Notes: a model not told the origin generated them from the sequence alone. Positions 1 to 11,345 are shown, counted from the first letter of the stretch. The stretch is 64,000 nt of DNA from Plazaster borealis (GCA_021014325.1 CM037459.1:17262501-17326500); one strand, 5' to 3'. Translations and numbers: made by a program.

Positions 1-1909
1 CCATGTAATCCATACCTGAGCTATATCAACCATGTAATCCATACCTGAGCTACATCAACCATGTATTCCATACCTTAGCTACATCAACCATGTACATGTA
101 TTCCATACCTGAGCTACATCAACCATGTATTCCATACCTGAGCTATATCAACCATGTATTCCATACCTGAGCTATATCAACCATGTAATCCATACCTGAG
201 CTACATCAACCATGTATTCCATACCTGAGCTATATCAACCATGTAATCCATACCTGAGCTACATCAACCATGTAATCCATACCTGAGCTATATCAACCAT
301 GTATTCCATACCTGAGCTATATCAACCATGTATTCCATACCTGAGCTATATCAACCATGTATTCCATACCTGAGCTATATCAACCATGTAATCCATACCT
401 GAGCTACATCAACCATGTATTCCATACCTGAGCTATATCAACCATGTATTCCATATCTGAGCTATATCAACCATGTATTCCATACCTGAGCTATATCAAC
501 CATGTATTCCATACCTGAGTTACATCAACCATGTATTCCCTACCTGAGCTATATCAACCATGTATTCCATACCTGAGCTACATCAACCATGTATTCCATA
601 CCTGAGCTATATCAACCATGTAATCCATACCTGAGCTACATCAACCATGTATTCCATACCTGAGCTATATCAACCATGTAATCCATACCTGAGCTATGTC
701 AACCATGTATTCCATACCTGAGCTATATCAACCATGTATTCCATACCTGAGCTATATCAACCATGTATTCCATACCTGAGCTACATCAACCATGTATTCC
801 ATACCTGAGCTATATCAACCATGTAATCCATACCTGAGCTACATCAACCATGTATTCCATACCTGAGCTATATCAACCATGTAATCCATACCTGAGCTAT
901 GTCAACCATGTAATCCATACCTGAGCTACATCAACCATGTAATCCATACCTGAGCTATGTCAACCATGTATTCCATACCTGAGCTATATCAACCATGTAT
1001 TCCATACCTGAGCTATATCAACCATGTATTCCATACCTGAGCTATATCAACCATGTAATCCATACCTGAGCTACATCAACCATGTATTCCATACCTGAGC
1101 TATATCAACAATGTAATCCATACCTGAGCTACATATATCAACCATGTAATCCATACCTGAGCTACATCAACCATGTAATCCATACCTGAGCTATATCAAC
1201 CATGTATTCCATACCTGAGCTATATCAACCATGTATTCCATACCTGAGCTATATCAACCATGTATTCCATACCTGAGCTATATCAACCATGTATTCCATA
1301 TCTGAGCTATATCAACCATGTAATCCATACCTGAGCTACATCAACCATGTAATCCATACCTGAGCTATATCAACCATGTATTCCATACCTGAGCTATATC
1401 AACCATGTATTCCATACCTGAGCTATATCAACCATGTATTCCATACCTGAGCTATATCAACCATGTATTCCATATCTGAGCTATATCAACCATGTATTCC
1501 ATACCTGAGCTATATCAACCATGTATTCCATACCTGAGCTACATCAACCATGTAATCCATACATGAGCTATATCAACCATGTATTCCATACCTGAGCTAT
1601 ATCAACCATGTATTTCATACCTGAGCTACATCAACCATGTATTCCATACCTGAGCTATATCAACCATGTAATCCATACCTGAGCTACATCAACCATGTAT
1701 TCCATACCTGAGCTATATCAACCATGTATTCCATACCTGAGCTACATCAACCATGTATTCCATACCTGAGCTATATCAACCATGTAATCCATACCTGAGC
1801 TACATCAACCATGTATTCCATACCTGAGCTATATCAACTATGTAATCCATACCTGAGCTATGTCAACCATGTAATCCATAACTGAGCTACATCAACCATG
1901 TAATCCATA
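1..1909. repeat. 29-bp minisatellite in IDH3A intron 3
   Basis: About 65 tandem copies of a 29-bp unit begin before the window edge and stop exactly at the IDH3A exon-3 donor. Units differ mainly at two places: AATCC or ATTCC near the start, and TATATC, TACATC or TATGTC near the end. A few units carry short insertions, near 91 and near 1130. On the minus strand, the transcribed sense of IDH3A, each unit contains the motif CTCAGGTATGGA, a good 5-prime splice-site match. There are no unique spacers, so this is a simple tandem array. Confidence 0.97.
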
Positions 1910-1910
1910 C

Positions 1911-4900
1911 CTGAGCTGCAGCAAAAATTTGCTGTACAGATGCTGATATTTCTGGCCCGATGCCATCTCCTGGGATGAGAGTGACCGTTGTAGGCTGTGA
2001 ACAAATGAAAGGTCAATTATTGTCAAAAGTTGTACTTTTGGAAATAGATTACAGATTACCTCATTAACATTTCTATTTTGAAATAAATTTTACTTATCAA
2101 ATTTGTACCCACTATAGGCCTATAATTTATCTTTGTCTTTCAGTTCAGTTTTCTATTCTTTTCACTGAGGATGATCTTTTCATGAGAAATAAGTCTATCA
2201 GAAAACATTGTTGGTCACTTGACTAATAGTAACAACCTTACCTCTTGTGAAAAATGCCTCTTTCCAGCAAGCCTTCTAATGCTGGGAACCTTTTGGAGAT
2301 CAAAAGATATAATTAAAAAAGAAATTAATTTTTTGCATGCTTCAGCAAATACATGTATGTTGTTATTAGTTTTGTTTAACACTTTTTGTTGTTGTTTATA
2401 TTCAAACACAGTCCTTTGTGATTCGCATCACAATGTAGTCAGCCAGGCATGCAATGGAGACTTTTCCTGCTTCAGAAAATTCCTGATACACTTTGATTTT
2501 GCTGATACATGTACGCCAGCAATAGCCTACATTTTAATTCTTGCAAAAAATACACCAGCATTTCTGGAGTTTATTTAAGGAGTCTAACGTTTAAAAAAAC
2601 AACAACCAGTGTGGTACTTTAATTTAACCATTGTTCTGCCAAATGGCTTCACATTTCATGCTCACTGGTTCGTCTCGCTGCAATGCCCAGGCGCGGATCC
2701 AGGGGGGGGGGCGTGGGGGGCGCACGCCCCCCCTTTTCATTAAAAAAAAAAATAAAAAATGAGGGAGAAAAGAAAAAAAGAGGGAGAGAGAGAGAAGGGG
2801 GGGGAGAAATGGGGAAGGAAAGATTTTGCTGCTTGGTATATTTTCACGCCCCCCCGTTTGGAAAATCCTGGATCCGCCCCTGATGCCCCTACTCTCAAGT
2901 ATTTAACATTCTTTACCAGGCCTCTGCGGGATATTTTTTTAAATTACTTTTCGCAGCTTCCAGAATAATAATTTTTCTGTGAAAATATCGTTGTCACAAT
3001 GAAACCCTGACTTGACAAAGAAAAGACAACAAAGGTTCTCATAATAAGTACCGGGATTTGATGTTCTCTTTAGAGAAAATACGAGTATGCGTTCAACATG
3101 AATCGCAAAACAGATAATCCGCCATGGCATGCTGGAATCTCAGGGCACTCGGATTTACCTCACATTGAGCCGATTGCAATGATAAACAACACTGACAGCC
3201 CGTCCATTCTTGTCATGCTTGCATTGTAAGCCACATTTGTATTTTCTTCAAAATTAAAATCGGGGATAACACAACAACCCCTGGAAAAAGAGAGTTTTTG
3301 ATCATGAATTCCAGTATTATCTGCCCCTCTTTGTATGGAGGAAATGAAGCATAGCATAAAGCATGGTAGGTGCATGCCTTTGCACGCCATACAATGGAAT
3401 GTTCAGGTGACTGACTGCAAAAAAAAGGGACGCTCCAAAGTTTTTCTGGGCATTATATACGTCCGCCTTAAGCCAGTTTCCTGGAAAAAGACGTCATCCA
3501 GCATCATGTGGTTAACCTAGTGAATGTTTGGTCAAGCTTTAGGTTACAATTTAAAGTTACTATGCCGGTATAAGCAAACAACACTATTCCATTCAGTTTT
3601 TGAAATAGGAGTAACTTTTGGCTAAAATCAGTACTGGTGGACAATGTTTTTAAAAAGGCTTTTCAAAATGTTGTTTAGGCCACCCTTGATAACAGCCTCA
3701 TTATCACGAGTGTCAATCTCGCTTTGCTATTTGATATGGGGTACTAACAAGGTAAGCAAAGCCATGAAACTGGACCCTGAATGTCTGGGAATGCAACGAT
3801 AACTTTGTGAATGAAAACTTAATGGATACAAGACTCTTTCAGTCAAGTTGTCAGGTGTGGTGTTTCAATTGTGATGTTTCCAGGGCTTGATTTCACAAAG
3901 AGCAAAATTAAATTGACACACATCTTAAGGTCAATCAAAGATTGATCTTAAGATCATAACCTCATACATGTAGGTCTTAACCACTTCGGGTCTAGATTTG
4001 AAAACAATTTCCGTGCCCACACGTGGTATTATTTTTTTGAACTTTTTGGAGCTCCTGGAGTACTTCTAGAAATATCAGGCTCCCCCATGAGCCTTATATA
4101 GGAGTCACAAATGTTGGGCCTCCGTAACGCTATACTTTTTCAAAATGGTCGATGATAGTTAAAACATTTTCTGGTTTTCAGCCAGCACTAACTTCAGTTT
4201 CCTTAAAAGCTTTATACTATACACCTTAAACTTTCTCAACACACCGTACATTGCTTGCCGAATTACATGCAAAAACCTCCTAAAAAAAATGATATTTCTT
4301 ACTCAATACTCGCGGCTGTTTTTCTGCTTTCAACGAAGCACACTCAACGCTTGAACCCGAATGCGCAGACCAACCATTCTGTGAAAGGGGTGTTACAAAA
4401 CACCTTGCCTCATTTCATCGCCGCGCAAGGCACCGCCGTTCACAAATAAAGACAAAGCGGTGTACTCTGGTGGCCTCTTGTAAGTTTGTAACACTTTTCA
4501 CAAAATGGTTGATCCGCGCATTCAGGTTCAAGCGTTGAGTGTGCTTTGTTGACAGCAAGAGTGAGAAATTTCATTTTTTAAGGAGGTTTTTGCAGGTAAT
4601 TCGGCAAAGCTGATGTGCTAGGGAAGCATTGTGAATGTATTTTACAGTGTGTTGAGAAAGTTTTAGGAGTAGGCTAACCTGGGCTAGACCATACCATACA
4701 TTACTATACTGATCCGGTTTCATAAAAGAACTCTAGGTACGTAAACGTGACAGGCAAAAACTTACGAATAGCATTTACATTTAGACCTATGACTCAGGGA
4801 GACAATAGCGGACCAAACCTCACATAGTTCTAGGACTAAGGAGTAGATTCCACCAACCAACCAAAGAGCTTGAATGGAAAGGATTATCTTGAATTTAATT

Positions 4901-6394
4901 ATAAATGAAGATTAGTATAAACCATTAACCATTGACCTTTATACAATCTTAATTGCTAAGCAAAGTGTGATGTCACAATACAAATCATTGACAACTCGTC
5001 TTAAGTTAAACTTCTTAAACTTAAAAAATGAATCTTTGTGCTACTTGTGAAATTGAGCCTTGGAATTTCATCATGACCATACCTAGCCCTAGTATGATGC
5101 AGTGCCACTGCACTTGTGTTGTATGTATGCAAACGGAGGAGTCCAACTGCCAACCTGGGCTAGACCTAGCCCAGGTTGGACTCCTCCGTTGCATACAACG
5201 CGACGGAGTCCAGGGTATAAAGGTCCTCCGGCATTGCGACAAAATTTATAACCATTTTTTATCATATTTGTACCTTTTTGAGGAAGCTGAAACGTGACTC
5301 ACATGTTCCTTGTGTCCTGAACCTTACGCCTGCTCTATTCAGAATTGCCAATTTTATCCTTGGATGACATTATTGTGAAAATAAAATGGAAATTGACGCA
5401 TTCGTTGCGACAACCTCAACTGACATGGAACCAAGTCCACAAAAGAGGGCGCTGTCTAACCCGTAACACTGAACGCTTTTTTTTCCGGGCGGCAACACGA
5501 CGGAGTCGCAGCGCCAGTGCACAACTTGGACTTATTTTCGGAAATAATGTCATTCATGGATATATTTGATAGGTTTTGAACTCAGCAAAAGTGTAATTAA
5601 AGGCACCAAGAATAAGTGAATGGAGTTTCAGCTTCTCAAATTAGATAAAAATATTTTAAAATGTTACTCAAAATTTTGTTCGCATTGTAAAGGATCTTTA
5701 TACCCAGGACGTCAGTGCAGTGGCACTGACTGACGTCCTACACCAGGGCTAGGCTAGACCATAGTACTATACTATGTGCTACTGCTAGCCCCATAAATAG
5801 TGTCAATATGCTGGACTCCCTCCGCTTCTTGGCCCTATACCCAAGCCAAAGTATCTTCTTCCGTCAGCAGGAGCGAGGTGAACATGGTGAAATAATTTTT
5901 CGAATATTAGAAACCCCATTGTAATTGTTATAGGGCTTAATTACTAATTAGAAGCGGAGGGATTCCACCCCAGCGTATTACATAGTTAAATATGGGGCTA
6001 CATAATGATAGTAATTCTACCTCCATGGTTCAAGTACTCTTAGAACTATGGAGGTTCGTTCCGCTATTAGGGTCGCTATTATATCGTGGAGACGATAGCG
6101 GAACGAAAGTTCTAGAGTAGAGGAGTACGTCACGTGTGAAAGGATGTCAAATTCGACCGTCAAGGTGCATGCACTGCAGTGCTGACGAGAGTGACGGTAC
6201 TGCTGCTAACAATCGTACAATTTGTGTACTATTATTGGTCAAATTGAGTGAAAAAATGGGAGTCAGATTTGGCATATTTTCCAGAAGTAAAATCGATCTC
6301 AAGTCGAAGTATGCAATGTCACGAAATGTCACTAAATCAGACAAAATACTTCGACATTTATTCTTACCGCATATCTCCACATGCGAGCTGCCAT
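1911..6394 (-). CDS. IDH3A: Isocitrate dehydrogenase [NAD] subunit alpha, mitochondrial; first three coding exons (partial)
   Basis: This is the catalytic alpha subunit of the mitochondrial NAD-dependent isocitrate dehydrogenase, which converts isocitrate to 2-oxoglutarate in the TCA cycle. Exons read on the minus strand: 6394-6368 (MAARMWRYA), 2289-2242 ([16 protein letters not shown]) and 1994-1911 (starts [17 protein letters not shown], ends IFAAAQ). All three are phase 0 and bounded by GT-AG sites. The first two exons form an Arg-rich mitochondrial presequence with no acidic residue until its last position. The third carries the family's N-terminal signature [14 protein letters not shown]. 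The start is the ATG at 6394, inside a TISU-like context. Intron 1 is about 4 kb and holds several mobile elements. The remaining exons, with the catalytic Arg, Tyr, Lys and Asp residues, lie beyond position 1. An isopropylmalate dehydrogenase relative is conceivable, but the presequence and best residue match favour IDH3A. Confidence 0.88.
2688..2882. mobile_element. Short TIR element, CAGG(G/C)GCGGATCCAGG ends
   Basis: The left end CAGGCGCGGATCCAGG and the inverse of the right end, CAGGGGCGGATCCAGG, are near-identical 16-bp terminal inverted repeats. The direct repeat ATGCC flanks both sides (2683-2687 and 2883-2887). The 195-bp interior has poly-G, poly-A and AG-rich tracts and no real gene. 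CAGGG-type termini suggest a non-autonomous hAT-like element, although the visible target duplication is 5 bp rather than 8. Confidence 0.75.
2883..4227. other. IDH3A intron 1, no recognised content
   Basis: I see no gene or recognised repeat here. Short open frames at 2939-3130 and 3160-3390 on the minus strand lack family resemblance, and the three-exon IDH3A reading needs no further exon between 2289 and 6368. Confidence 0.5.
4228..4664. repeat. Large imperfect foldback (inverted repeat) element
   Basis: The left arm (about 4228-4402) and right arm (about 4484-4664) are inverted copies. Shared words include CTTTCTCAACACAC, TTGCCGAATTAC, CAAAAACCTCCT and GCACACTCAACGCTTGAACC, each present in reverse complement on the other side. 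The spacer is about 80 bp. It lies in IDH3A intron 1. No protein is encoded. It looks like a foldback MITE. Confidence 0.75.
4665..5165. other. Intronic stretch with repeat fragments
   Basis: About 4930-5010 contains TTGCTAAGCAAAGTGTGATG, whose inverse-related copy appears near 50060-50105 in PAM, so it is a dispersed repeat fragment. About 5119-5165 is an inverted partial duplicate of the adjoining palindrome-ended element. No gene is seen. Confidence 0.5.
5166..5748 (+). mobile_element. Palindrome-ended TIR element, copy A
   Basis: This is nearly the reverse complement of 13026-13616, so the two are inverted copies of one family. The left end holds the palindromic module GGACTCCTCCG...CGACGGAGTCC (5178-5211). 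The right end holds a different palindrome, GGACGTCAGTGCAG...GACTGACGTCC (about 5708-5737). Just inside each end, GGTATAAAGGTCC and its inverse form partial terminal repeats with a TATA-like core. A 74-codon frame in the middle is open in both copies but resembles no family I know and is probably not coding. Confidence 0.7.
5786..6000. mobile_element. 215-bp MITE with TAGCCCCAT ends
   Basis: The ends are inverted repeats of about 45 bp: TAGCCCCATAAATAG...CTCCCTCCGCTTCT on the left, and the inverse of GAAGCGGAGGGATTCC...TATGGGGCTA on the right. A TA at each tip may be the target duplication. A fragment of the same end occurs inverted at 15020-15076. There is no coding content. Confidence 0.65.
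6001..6367. other. IDH3A intron 1, promoter-proximal part
   Basis: A small inverted repeat lies at about 6030-6110, where AGAACT...CGTTCCGCTAT meets ATAGCGGAACGAAAGTTCT. Otherwise there is no recognised feature. Frames at 6136-6466 overlap the exon-1 region in other frames and are not supported. Confidence 0.4.
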
Positions 6395-6398
6395 CTTG
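6387..6398 (-). promoter_or_regulatory. TISU-like start context of IDH3A
   Basis: The minus strand reads CAAGATGGCAGC around the chosen ATG, 11 of 12 matches to the translation initiator of short 5-prime UTRs (SAASATGGCGGC). It decides the start codon and suggests a very short leader. The same bases resemble a YY1 site. Function is inferred from the motif only. Confidence 0.5.
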
Positions 6399-6423
6399 GA
6401 AGTGGAAAAACCGGTAGCACTAT

Positions 6424-6435
6424 TGCGCAAGCGCG
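6424..6435 (-). promoter_or_regulatory. NRF1-like site upstream of IDH3A
   Basis: The plus strand reads TGCGCAAGCGCG, one mismatch from the nuclear respiratory factor 1 consensus YGCGCAYGCGCR. It sits about 30 bp upstream of the IDH3A start codon in a local CpG-rich patch (about 6380-6510) that looks like the core promoter. NRF1-type factors commonly drive nuclear genes for mitochondrial proteins. Binding here is inference. Confidence 0.45.
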
Positions 6436-7394
6436 AAACTACGCCGCAATTTTTGTCGTCTGCTAGAAGAACAGAGAAGTGTTAGTGATTAGGCGCCGGC
6501 CCATTGATTGAAAGCTGGCGCTCCCCTTTGGAGGAAACCTCCAGACCACGTTGAAAGTCATTGAAGCATCGGAGGAAACCTCCAGAAAACGTTGAAACAT
6601 TGCAGCTAAAAGGTTCGGGAGACATCTTCCTGGTAAAATGAAAACTTGTCAATTGACTCTGGAAAAAACCCCACTATCTCAGAAAATACCATCTCAGAAA
6701 ATACTGAATCATGCATGAAAAAAGTCACATCACAAAATACATCCCTATAGGCTTCCGACGTTTAAAGTTGGGCCTATATATATTTCGTCAATTTATGTCA
6801 CCCTTTGTTATGTATTTCGAATGGTGTAGCCTTTTTAGCAAAAAAGGGAACGTTAATTATGTCTGCCACACTATTTTCACGCCTATCTTCCAAATCAAGT
6901 TATTGCAATTTGCTTCAAAAATGTCCCAACAATTGAAGCATGATGATATAATCATAACCATACAATTATTTTCTACTAGGCCTAGGCTACTTGATAGTTT
7001 ATTCCAGAGAACAGGTCCAATATTGAGTGAAAAGGCCCGGCGTATTGTGCTGGACCAACAACTATAGACTGAGGAGCCAGAACGAAGCGAGGCAGCACTG
7101 CTTTATTTTGAGCAAAATCCTTGGCGCATTAAGTGCTATATAACTGCTAGGTCATGAAGGTATGGTTTGACATACTAAAGTCGATATCTTAAAACCAATC
7201 CTCTTTTGGACTGCAAGCCAGTGGAAGGAAATGAGAGTTGGGTTTATGTTTTCATATCAGATGGCCCAGAACCCGTGCTGCATTGTTAACCCTCTGCAGT
7301 CGAAGTATATTAACACATCCGGTTGAACTACAAGAACTGCATTGCAAAAGTCTGTCCTCGCATGATGTGACGAGAGCATGAATGACTTTGACAT
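6436..7394. other. Intergenic, little recognised
   Basis: About 6520-6600 has two copies of GGAGGAAACCTCCAGA followed by ACGTTGAAA, a short direct repeat with an internal palindrome. A 118-codon open frame at 6711-7067 has no recognisable family and no splice or promoter context. No gene is called. Confidence 0.4.
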
Positions 7395-7713
7395 GATTGT
7401 AATTTCTGACAGCTTTCATATTTGTATGGATTTTAAAACCTGTTTTTTTTTAAACAAATGATCTATACATTTTAAATAAATCAACTATTTTTCACAAAAC
7501 AATTTTTTTTCTCGAATAAAATTCGTGGCCTCCACGTCACGCCTTTGACGCATGACGGCATGATTGTAATTTCTGAGAGCTTTCCTATTGTATGGATTTT
7601 AAAAATAATAGGTTTTTTTTTAACAAAATGAACTTTACATTTTAAATAAATCAACTATATTTTTCACAATAATTTGTTTTCTTGAATAAAAATCGTGGCC
7701 TCCACGTCACCCC
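7395..7713. repeat. Tandem duplication of about 160 bp
   Basis: Two successive diverged copies (about 7395-7550 and 7556-7713) share ATGATTGTAATTTCTGA, ACATTTTAAATAAATCAACT and CGTGGCCTCCACGTCAC. There is no coding content. Confidence 0.7.
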
Positions 7714-9951
7714 TTTATAGCCACACCTACTCCACCATTTATTAAGTAGGGCTACACTGATTCCCACTTCACAATAATAAGTCGTTATGTATGAAAGGGC
7801 AACAAACAAAACTATAGTTGCACAGAAACTTACCAAACACCTTCCAGCTCAGCTAGTTCTGACTCCCAATTAAGTGTTAGTTTTTCGTCGGTCGCTTCGG
7901 AAGCAGATTTCAGTGATAACTGACTCAAATCAACTGGTTAAAAAACACTGCATTCAAACTGTATAGCTAATTTAGCCCCAAAATGGTGGCAGCATAATCG
8001 CGTCATACAGGCCTAAAAGTGACTACAAACAAAATTCAAAGATACCGGTACGTGTTACATGACTTGTAGCGGTATATGTTTGTTGATCATCTGCAACTGA
8101 GGGGATGTACATAGCCGCGATGAAACGGGGGAGGGGGTGGGGGGCTTCCGGTCAATCAAAACTGTAGTTCTTAAACAAGCCTTTTTTCAGTGCTCTTTTA
8201 TGCCTATTTTTATAAGATAATCTGGCGTCTGGCGTGGATGTAAAAGGCATTCTCTGCATGTAAATATAATAGTTTTTTTTTTAAATATTGAAATTCTCAC
8301 TGGAAAACGTATAGATAGCATTTTATTCTGGTTATTATTAATATCAACAGTCTAGATTTCAAATGGGGGCAGGGGTATGTATGATAATAACCTTTGGCCA
8401 ATAGTCTTTGTTATACACGCAGCGCGCGGTAGGTGTTGAAGAGAGAAACTACCTTAAAGTCATAAAATCAGGTATGATGATGAGGATCGCTGAAAGCTAG
8501 AGCAATGTTCTGTAGACCTACACGTACAGGCTCCGAGCGAAGCTGCTTCTGCAAGAAAAGAATGCTTTTAGACAAATTAGACAAACCTTGTTTTATTGAC
8601 AAATCCAGCACTTAAAAGTTTACCTTATCATAACCGTTTATGATGGGGGAACCTCTACAGTTGTTGCACTCGCACTTTCTTATTGAACAATTCCTGCGTA
8701 TAGCCTACATGTACCGGTATGTAATTCCCAGAGTGAAAGTTACGGGATACTAAAAAAAAAATTAAAGCTCAATGAATACACCGTTATCATTAATAAAAGA
8801 AAATATTCCCCAAATGAAGCAAGTAATAAATATTAAATAAAATGAAGTTGTACACTGCGGTAACAGAAACAGACATTTTATCAGGAATCAAGCCGCGCAC
8901 ACCATTCGTCATAAACCGGCAGCTCTCCGTGCCGGCGTAGGGGGCGTCATAATGCTCTAGTTGCCCAGTGATTGGCTATCCACGTGACCACGGCTGTCAG
9001 AACCTTCCATTTTTTCATTATCCGAAATTATACAACTGAACACATAACAAACAAACCATTCTAATTATACACAGGCATTACATTTAAGACAAGGTTTAAC
9101 ACGGTTCTAAGTTTTAGTTTCGTAAATCACTTCGATAAAGGATCTTGAGGTCGTTGGTAGATAGAATGTTTTACAACAAGTGAAACTATTTTCGTCAATA
9201 GTCACTGAATCAGAAGTTTTACACACGTCCTGACGGTGCAATGGATCGATAGGCCTGCAATCATCTTCAGACTCATGGTTGTTCTCAAGTTTGGAGGAAA
9301 CGCAACTTTAAAAAAAAAATAACAATAAATGGGAATGAAAAAAAGGAATCGAAACGGAGCATGCAGTATAAGAATTGCTGTGAGTTTTCATATGAACTAA
9401 ACTATGCTAAACCTTGCCTAGAATCACGCCTAAATAAATTGTGATTTGCATCTTTTGTGAGGATCGAGTGCCCGACGGCCTGAGGTAACAGGCCAAGGTT
9501 CGTTCAGCTTTCTACGGTACTGGGATATCAACGCCCGGCACTAGGTGAAACTTCACCAACCCTGGATAACTGAGGAGGTCTAGCGGTCACCGTCGTTGAT
9601 CAATGGCACAGTATTTTCTGACGGAAATACATCAACAATAATTTTTCAGAGGTTGAGTTTTTTTCTGTGTGTGCGCGGACCGTGGACCAATGTTGATATT
9701 CAAGTGGTGCAGCCAAAAATGACATAATAATCGTCAATTTTGGCAACTTGTTTTTGCATTATAGTTATTGGTAATTCAAAAGAAGACGAAGAAGAAAAAT
9801 CATGAGATTTAACTGTTGGGGTATAATAATATAGGCCTTTTTACATATTTTTTTATTATTATTATTATTTTGTTTTATCACAGCATGCAAAAGAAAGATC
9901 ACATTTTCCTTTGTGCCGGTAACTCCTCGAGTCGGGCTACGTCCCGGAACC
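7714..9951. other. Intergenic, one CpG-rich patch and one possible exon
   Basis: About 8890-9000 is CpG-rich and holds ATTGG (inverted CCAAT) next to CACGTG, so it could be a promoter, but no gene start is attached. On the minus strand 9304-9107 is an open stretch of 66 codons with mixed hydrophilic composition ending in TAG; it may be an orphan terminal exon or chance. Nothing else is recognised. Confidence 0.3.
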
Positions 9952-10096
9952 TTAGATCTCAAGGGTCTTTTTCAGGATCCTCGCTGTTCCCAAGAGCGCC
10001 GCCTGCAACAAATCTACCCTCACATTTATTAGTCCCTATTTCATCTAGATGTTCCCCAGTGCTTTGGGAATGCTGCCAAGTGCTCCAACCACCACA
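9952..10096 (-). pseudogene. Non-LTR-type retrotransposon, C-terminal remnant
   Basis: Read on the minus strand, two frames give VVVGALGSIPKALGNI and then, after a frameshift and stop, DLLQAALLGTARILKKTLEI followed by TAA at 9954-9952. These motifs (VVGALGSIPK, ALLGTARILRK) are the usual C-terminus of a widespread metazoan reverse-transcriptase polyprotein, known to me from memory only. Everything upstream is missing and replaced by AT-repeat DNA, so this is a 5-prime-truncated, frameshifted fossil. The clade is not assigned. Confidence 0.65.
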
Positions 10097-10099
10097 GGA

Positions 10100-10192
10100 T
10101 TATTATTAATATATATTATTATTAATAATAATAATATTATTATTATTATATATTTTTTAATATTGTTTTTATATTTTTTCGGGGGGGGGGGC
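10100..10192. repeat. TAA/TTA microsatellite followed by a poly-G tract
   Basis: Low-complexity ATT/AAT repeats end in a T-rich stretch and a run of ten G. It directly abuts the truncated retrotransposon end. Confidence 0.85.
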
Positions 10193-10498
10193 GGTGTTTG
10201 GAATCTACGTGTTCGAGATAAAGAAAAGTCCGCCGTGCCTAGCAACGACTACCTTACGTCACCTCATAAGGAAGCCTTCCGCCTACTAACTTGACAAGGG
10301 TGTGTAAGCAACAAAGTACATATTTTGTATTCCCTCATTGAATCGAGACCTTTTCATTTCAATTTAAAACATAATCATTTTAGACTTTGTGCTTTGTGTG
10401 ATTCTGTTTTCTGTTTCTGTTATTGCAGCTCTCTTACCTTTACACTGTCAGGGAAAGAAACATAACAAATAACAACACAAACCCTAACAACGGCATTC

Positions 10499-10899
10499 TT
10501 AAAGGGATTGTATACGTTTGATAATTGGAGCCTATTGTTTGTTTCAATTCTATATAGTTGTAGATATATACCATAAAACTAACCTGTAAAAATTTCATTT
10601 CAAAAGGTGGTAGCGTTTTTGAGATAATATTGCCGAAAATCTGGAGCGGTTATACGTTCACGCAGGAAGAATAATCTGCATTGGAATACATACTCTGAGA
10701 AGCGTATACCGTAACGCTTCTCAATATTTAAAATATTTTGGGGATAAAAAGTGATATATTTTTCCATAACCGCAGTTCTTCGAAGTAAAAAGTCTCTCAA
10801 AATGCATTATACTATCCAAAGCTGCTGTACTTCTTACCAAGTATTTTTTTATTGCCATAAATTTTCAGAGTCATTACCAAACGTGTACGATGCCTTTAA
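10499..10899. mobile_element. TTAA-type TIR element, copy 1
   Basis: It begins TTAAAGGGATTG...ACGTTTGATAATT and ends ATTACCAAACGTGTACGATGCCTTTAA, which are inverse-related. The right half is homologous to the right half of the copy at 16627-17002 (shared words ACTATC, TACCAAGTA and CAAACGTGTACGAT). Non-coding. I recall a similar abundant element from sea star sequences; that is memory, not a search. Confidence 0.65.
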
Positions 10900-11129
10900 G
10901 GTTAGAACCATTATGGCCGCTTGGACAATCACCATTCCCCATCCCGAATTCCTTTTTGATACGGACCACGTGGAAACTAATGTGGTAAAAATAAACAAGA
11001 CATACGCATTTTCTTTTGCTGCTGTCTGAGCTGGCGGCAATTATAAAAAATATATATAATAAATAATAATAATAACAAATAAATACATACAAATCAACAC
11101 CTGAAGGAAATTTATTGATATTCACAAGT

Positions 11130-11345
11130 CATGGGCATCAGGTTGGCTCAGTGGTTTCTTTCCCTGCCTTTCACCTCTCAGGGGGTTCGAATCCCATCTC
11201 AGATGGGGATTGTGGATTGGGTTTTCAGTCCCTATGGGTTCTCCCAATTGGGGTTTTCCTCCCACATCTGAAACTGAACATTCTTCTCTTTCCTGTTCAT
11301 CCTGATATGGCACTTGCGCTGTTGGATGTGAAGTGAAATGAAATA
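11130..11345 (+). mobile_element. tRNA-derived SINE
   Basis: A perfect RNA polymerase III A box, TGGCTCAGTGG (11144-11154), and a perfect B box, GGTTCGAATCC (11184-11194), lie 29 bp apart. A body of about 150 bp follows and ends in an A-rich AAATGAAATAAATAAAAAC tail. There is no intact tRNA cloverleaf, so it is a SINE and not a tRNA gene. It sits in the IDH3A-SUPT7L intergenic region. Confidence 0.85.

Noticed and set aside
1..1909. CRISPR-like array
   Set aside because: Units are directly adjacent with no unique spacers, in a eukaryotic intron; it is a minisatellite. The same holds for 51889-54360 and 61822-64000.
3160..3390. Additional IDH3A exon in intron 1
   Set aside because: The region has acceptor- and donor-like edges, but its frame gives no IDH3A-like residues and hits a stop; the three-exon reading is phase-consistent without it.
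5345..5569. 74-codon frame conserved between copies A and B (5345-5569 and 13213-13437)
   Set aside because: Conserved because the whole repeat is conserved; differences between copies are not biased to synonymous sites as far as I can see, and copy C lacks it.
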